Shown here: positions 22,255 to 24,336 of the stretch, piece after piece
How positions within the stretch are numbered: position 1 is the stretch's first letter
How the letters are laid out: each line of letters opens with the position of its first letter
Assembly: GCA_934573935.1 (NCBI GenBank)
Contig: CAKTMO010000025.1
Location: 1-24,336 of the forward strand
DNA: 24,336 bases
Direction: 5' to 3'
From: an uncultured Oscillospiraceae bacterium
Lineage (GTDB): Bacteria; Bacillota; Clostridia; Oscillospirales; Oscillospiraceae
Position numbers and translations under genes: made by a program
The notes under the pieces: model-generated
The model's input: the letters and a program-made list of their open reading frames with translations, nothing else
Database searches by the model: none
Told to the model about the DNA's origin: nothing

Positions 22255-22283
22255 AGTATAGCAGATATGTTTAATTTCGTCAA
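22255..22283 (-). promoter_or_regulatory. Promoter of the XRE regulator
   Basis: On the minus strand TTGACG (plus 22278-22283) and TATACT (plus 22255-22260) are 17 bases apart. A CTAAGCA half-site at 22291-22297, just upstream of the -35 box, matches the operator arm at 22366-22372 and hints at autoregulation. Confidence 0.65.
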
Positions 22284-22327
22284 GAAAAATCTAAGCAAAT
22301 TTATTTAATATTTTCCTGCAAACCGGC

Positions 22328-22356
22328 TTGACTTAAACCAATATGTATAGTACAAT
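22328..22356 (+). promoter_or_regulatory. Promoter of the excisionase-integrase operon
   Basis: TTGACT (22328-22333), 17 bases, TACAAT (22351-22356), close to consensus. The expected start point falls within the inverted repeat at 22362-22382. Confidence 0.7.
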
Positions 22357-22361
22357 AGCTG

Positions 22362-22382
22362 TAAGCTAAGCATATTAGCTTA
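22362..22382. promoter_or_regulatory. Perfect inverted-repeat operator of the element
   Basis: TAAGCTAA (22362-22369) and TTAGCTTA (22375-22382) are perfect 8-bp arms around GCATA. The repeat covers the start point of the rightward promoter, the classic place for a repressor to block initiation. The XRE protein encoded next to it is the natural candidate. Confidence 0.65.
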
Positions 22383-22453
22383 ATTCATAGAAGTTTTACA
22401 ATTAGGATAGTCAACAAATGCAGAAAAAATGTCCGTTGTAAGGTGAGAGGGGG

Positions 22454-22669
22454 GTGAAATCCAAAAGAGCCAAACTGAATGACCGTCCAAGGGATACTTT
22501 CTCCGGGGAAGCAGGCGATGAAATGAGCGTGCCAAGGAGAAAAGAAAACGGCACAGCGCCGAAAAGGGTTGCCTGTCAGAGTCCTGCGGATAGAACGGCG
22601 AAGCAATCAACCACAAATCAGGAAAGGAAGGTATTTTGCCTATGGCAGGAGAAATTTTTATGCGAGTAA
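22454..22669 (+). CDS. Possible small basic protein in the leader of the excisionase gene
   Basis: A GTG-started frame of 71 codons with a purine-rich AGGTGAGAGGGG just upstream. The product would be hydrophilic and basic (MKSKRAKLNDRPRDTF..., ending KVFCLWQEKFLCE). It overlaps the start of the excisionase gene by 28 bases in another frame. I recognise no family. The alternative is that 22363-22641 is a long untranslated leader. The stretch contains no stop in this frame over 210 bases at moderate GC, which is weak support for coding. Confidence 0.3.
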   Translation: MKSKRAKLNDRPRDTFSGEAGDEMSVPRRKENGTAPKRVACQSPADRTAKQSTTNQERKVFCLWQEKFLCE

Positions 22670-22857
22670 ATGAAGTTGCGGAAGAGCTTGGCGTATCGGT
22701 TCCATATGCGTATAAGCTCATCCGTGAGCTGAACGAAGAGCTGCGAGAGACTGGCTGCATCACCATTGCAGGCAGGATTGACCGCAAGTTCTTCCATGAG
22801 AAGTTCTATGGAACAAGAGAAACGAAGGAAAGAAGGGAATCGAATGGCAGCGTTTAA
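22642..22857 (+). CDS. xis: Excisionase-like helix-turn-helix protein
   Basis: A 71-residue protein. The core MRVNEVAEELGVSVPYAYKLIRELNEEL is a MerR/excisionase-type winged helix, followed by the short wing CITIAGRIDRKFFHEKFYG, typical of Xis-like proteins encoded ahead of tyrosine integrases in Firmicutes elements. Such proteins bend DNA at the element ends and bias recombination towards excision. The start at 22642 has AAGGAAGG ten bases upstream; an internal ATG at 22660 with AGGAG eight bases upstream is equally possible and would give 65 residues. The 3' end overlaps the integrase start by 14 bases, so the two are coupled. Confidence 0.82.
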   Translation: MAGEIFMRVNEVAEELGVSVPYAYKLIRELNEELRETGCITIAGRIDRKFFHEKFYGTRETKERRESNGSV

Positions 22858-23917
22858 GGACAAGAAGAACGGCTCATGGTATGTGCAGTTTCGCTATACC
22901 GACTGGCGCGGTGAGCGCCAGCAAAAATTGAAGCGCGGTTTTGCGACCAAGAAAGAGGCTCAGGCATGGGAACGCGAGTTTCTGATGCAGAAGCAGGCTG
23001 ATGTCAATATGAGCTTCGAGAGCTTTGTGGCGCTCTATGAAAAGGACGTCAAGCCCAAGTTGAAGCTCAACACATGGCTCAGCAAGGAGCATATCATCCG
23101 CACAAAGATTCTGCCGTATTTCAAAAAGCGCAAGCTTTCGGAGATCACCGCCCGCGATGTGATCGACTGGCAGAACGAAATACGGCAGCACACCAAGTCA
23201 AGCGGTGAAAGCTATTCACCGGACTATCTCAAGAACGTCCATACCCAACTAAGCTGTATTTTCAACCACGCCATCAAGTATTACGGCTTGCAAATCAATC
23301 CCGCTGCAAAGGCCGGGAATATGGGCAGCGAGCAGCCGAAGGAAATGCTGTTCTGGACGAAGGAAGAATACCTCAAATTTATCGACGCCATGATGGACAA
23401 GCCCATGCTGTACTACGCTTTTGAAATTCTGTACTGGTGCGGCATCCGCGAGGGCGAACTGCTGGCACTGACGCCCGCGGACTTCGATTTTGAGAAGAAA
23501 ACGCTCCGCATCAATAAATCCTATCAGCGGCTACAGGGCAAGGACGTTATCACCACGCCGAAAACGAAGAAAAGCAACCGCGTGATCCAGATGCCTGACT
23601 TCCTCTGCGACGAGATACAGGACTACTTCAAGCAGCTTTATGGACTGGAACCGGACAGCCGCATCTTTCCTCTGACCAAGCACACCTTGAAGCGCGGCAT
23701 GGAGTTCGGGTGCAAGGCGTCTGGTGTCAAGGTCATTAGAATCCACGATTTGAGACACAGCCACGTTTCTTTACTTATCAACATGGGCTATTCCGCCGTT
23801 GCCATCGGCAATCGTGTGGGACACGAAAGTGTGGAGATCACCTATCGGTACGCGCATCTGTTCCCAACTGTGCAGAAGGAAATGGCAGATAAATTGAACG
23901 TCGAAAGGAGCAATTAA
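22844..23917 (+). CDS. int: Tyrosine site-specific integrase
   Basis: A 357-residue tyrosine recombinase of the Tn916/phage integrase type. The N-terminal arm-binding domain (about 1-50: FKDKKNGSWYVQFRYTDWRG) is followed by a core-binding SAM-like domain (about 58-155) and the catalytic domain (about 165-345). Catalytic residues are visible: R202 in CGIREGELL, a lysine near 240-243 (TPKTKKSNR), H301 and R304 in HDLRHSH, H327 in VGHESVE, and the nucleophile Y336 in YRYAHLFP. The start at 22844 has a purine-rich AAGAAGGGAA upstream and begins directly at the arm-binding domain. The set is complete, so the enzyme is probably active. It is transcribed away from guaA, together with the excisionase and the MobC-like gene. 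Confidence 0.95.
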   Translation: MAAFKDKKNGSWYVQFRYTDWRGERQQKLKRGFATKKEAQAWEREFLMQKQADVNMSFESFVALYEKDVKPKLKLNTWLSKEHIIRTKILPYFKKRKLSEITARDVIDWQNEIRQHTKSSGESYSPDYLKNVHTQLSCIFNHAIKYYGLQINPAAKAGNMGSEQPKEMLFWTKEEYLKFIDAMMDKPMLYYAFEILYWCGIREGELLALTPADFDFEKKTLRINKSYQRLQGKDVITTPKTKKSNRVIQMPDFLCDEIQDYFKQLYGLEPDSRIFPLTKHTLKRGMEFGCKASGVKVIRIHDLRHSHVSLLINMGYSAVAIGNRVGHESVEITYRYAHLFPTVQKEMADKLNVERSN

Positions 23918-23918
23918 A

Positions 23919-24254
23919 ATGTCACTGAAAAACCGAGACAACCACAACCGCTGGCGCAACAAGACTGTTGCCTTCCGGGTATCACCGGAGGAAGATGCAC
24001 AAATCGAAACCTTTGTCAAGCTCTCCGGGCTGACGAAGCAGGACTACATCACCCGCCGTTTGACTGGCAAGGACGTGGTGGTGCAGGGCAATCCGAGAGT
24101 TTACAAGGCGCTGCGCGACCAGCTTGCCGCCGTGCTGGACGAGCTGCGGCGCATTGAAGCAGGCGGCAGCGTGAACGACGAGTTGCTGGATGTGATTGAA
24201 ATGACTGCCGCCATCATGGACGGCATGAAGGAGGAAAATGCCTATGGAGAATGA
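23919..24254 (+). CDS. MobC-like relaxosome accessory protein
   Basis: A 111-residue protein. The N-terminal part (KNRDNHNRWRNKTVAFRVSPEEDAQIETFVKLSGLTKQDYITRRLTG) is the ribbon-helix-helix-like region found in MobC/plasmid mobilization relaxosome proteins, which melt DNA at oriT to help a relaxase nick. A helical C-terminus follows (ALRDQLAAVLDELRRIEAGG...). It starts one base after the integrase stop, with AAAGGAG at 23904-23910. The relaxase itself is not in the window and should lie further right. The 3' end overlaps the next gene by 11 bases. Confidence 0.75.
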   Translation: MSLKNRDNHNRWRNKTVAFRVSPEEDAQIETFVKLSGLTKQDYITRRLTGKDVVVQGNPRVYKALRDQLAAVLDELRRIEAGGSVNDELLDVIEMTAAIMDGMKEENAYGE

Positions 24255-24336
24255 AAATAGCAAAAAGAAAACGACCGCCCCGGACACATCTGTTGGCGCA
24301 GATGATGGGCAGCCGCTTCACAATTCAACTGAGAAC
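24244..24336 (+). CDS. Start of a further element gene, cut by the window end
   Basis: The first 31 codons of a gene that continues beyond the window. The visible part (MENENSKKKTTAPDTSVGAD...) is polar, low in hydrophobic residues and probably a disordered N-terminus. AAGGAGG at 24228-24234 with nine bases spacing is a strong ribosome binding site and fixes the start. Its position after a mobC-like gene in related elements suggests a replication or mobilization protein (for example a RepA-like ATPase), but nothing in these residues proves it. Confidence 0.6.
   Translation, partial: MENENSKKKTTAPDTSVGADDGQPLHNSTEN

Overview
The window looks like a chromosomal segment from a high-GC gut Clostridia, most likely Oscillospiraceae (relatives of Flavonifractor, Oscillibacter or Vescimonas). 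This is inferred from Gram-positive style genes with strong AGGAGG-type ribosome binding sites, GC-rich codon use, a SipW-type signal peptide, and GC-rich mosaic intergenic repeats of a kind I associate with this family. No rRNA or tRNA gene was recognised.

Layout. 1-627 holds no gene and is a mosaic of short palindromic repeats. 628-936 is a structured leader. 937-2376 encodes an exported protein with a SipW/TasA-type signal peptide and a C-terminal beta-helix-like half. 2423-2694 holds a phased TGTACC array and a dispersed repeat. On the minus strand, polA-rimI-tsaD (6885 down to 2728) form a tight cluster for DNA repair/replication, ribosomal protein acetylation and tRNA t6A synthesis. Divergent from polA is a two-gene transporter operon (MFS, then AEC; 7025-9150). 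After a 597-bp non-coding stretch with a DnaA-box-like cluster comes uppP-ftsK (9748-13131), closed by a strong terminator. 13173-13633 is a second repeat-rich block; part of it is an inverted copy of the block at the window start. On the minus strand, 16550-13670 encodes an esterase-acyltransferase fusion followed by a zinc-ribbon membrane protein. bioY and birA are divergent around 17160-17304. birA is followed by a split pair of chromate-transporter domain genes (18083-19182). xpt-guaA (19348-21464) form a purine salvage/GMP synthesis operon.

From just after the guaA stop codon the character changes: GC falls and the genes are those of an integrative mobilizable element. They are an XRE repressor on the minus strand, divergent promoters with a perfect inverted-repeat operator, an excisionase, a tyrosine integrase, a MobC-like relaxosome protein, and the first 31 codons of a further gene that runs out of the window. 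The element has probably used the 3' end of guaA, or the sequence just after it, as its attachment site. The far end is outside the window.

The most interesting items are the inverted repeat pair flanking about 13 kb, the structured leader of the SipW-type protein, the helically phased TGTACC array, the hydrolase-acyltransferase plus zinc-ribbon cassette, and the control region of the element next to guaA. No clearly new defence system was found.
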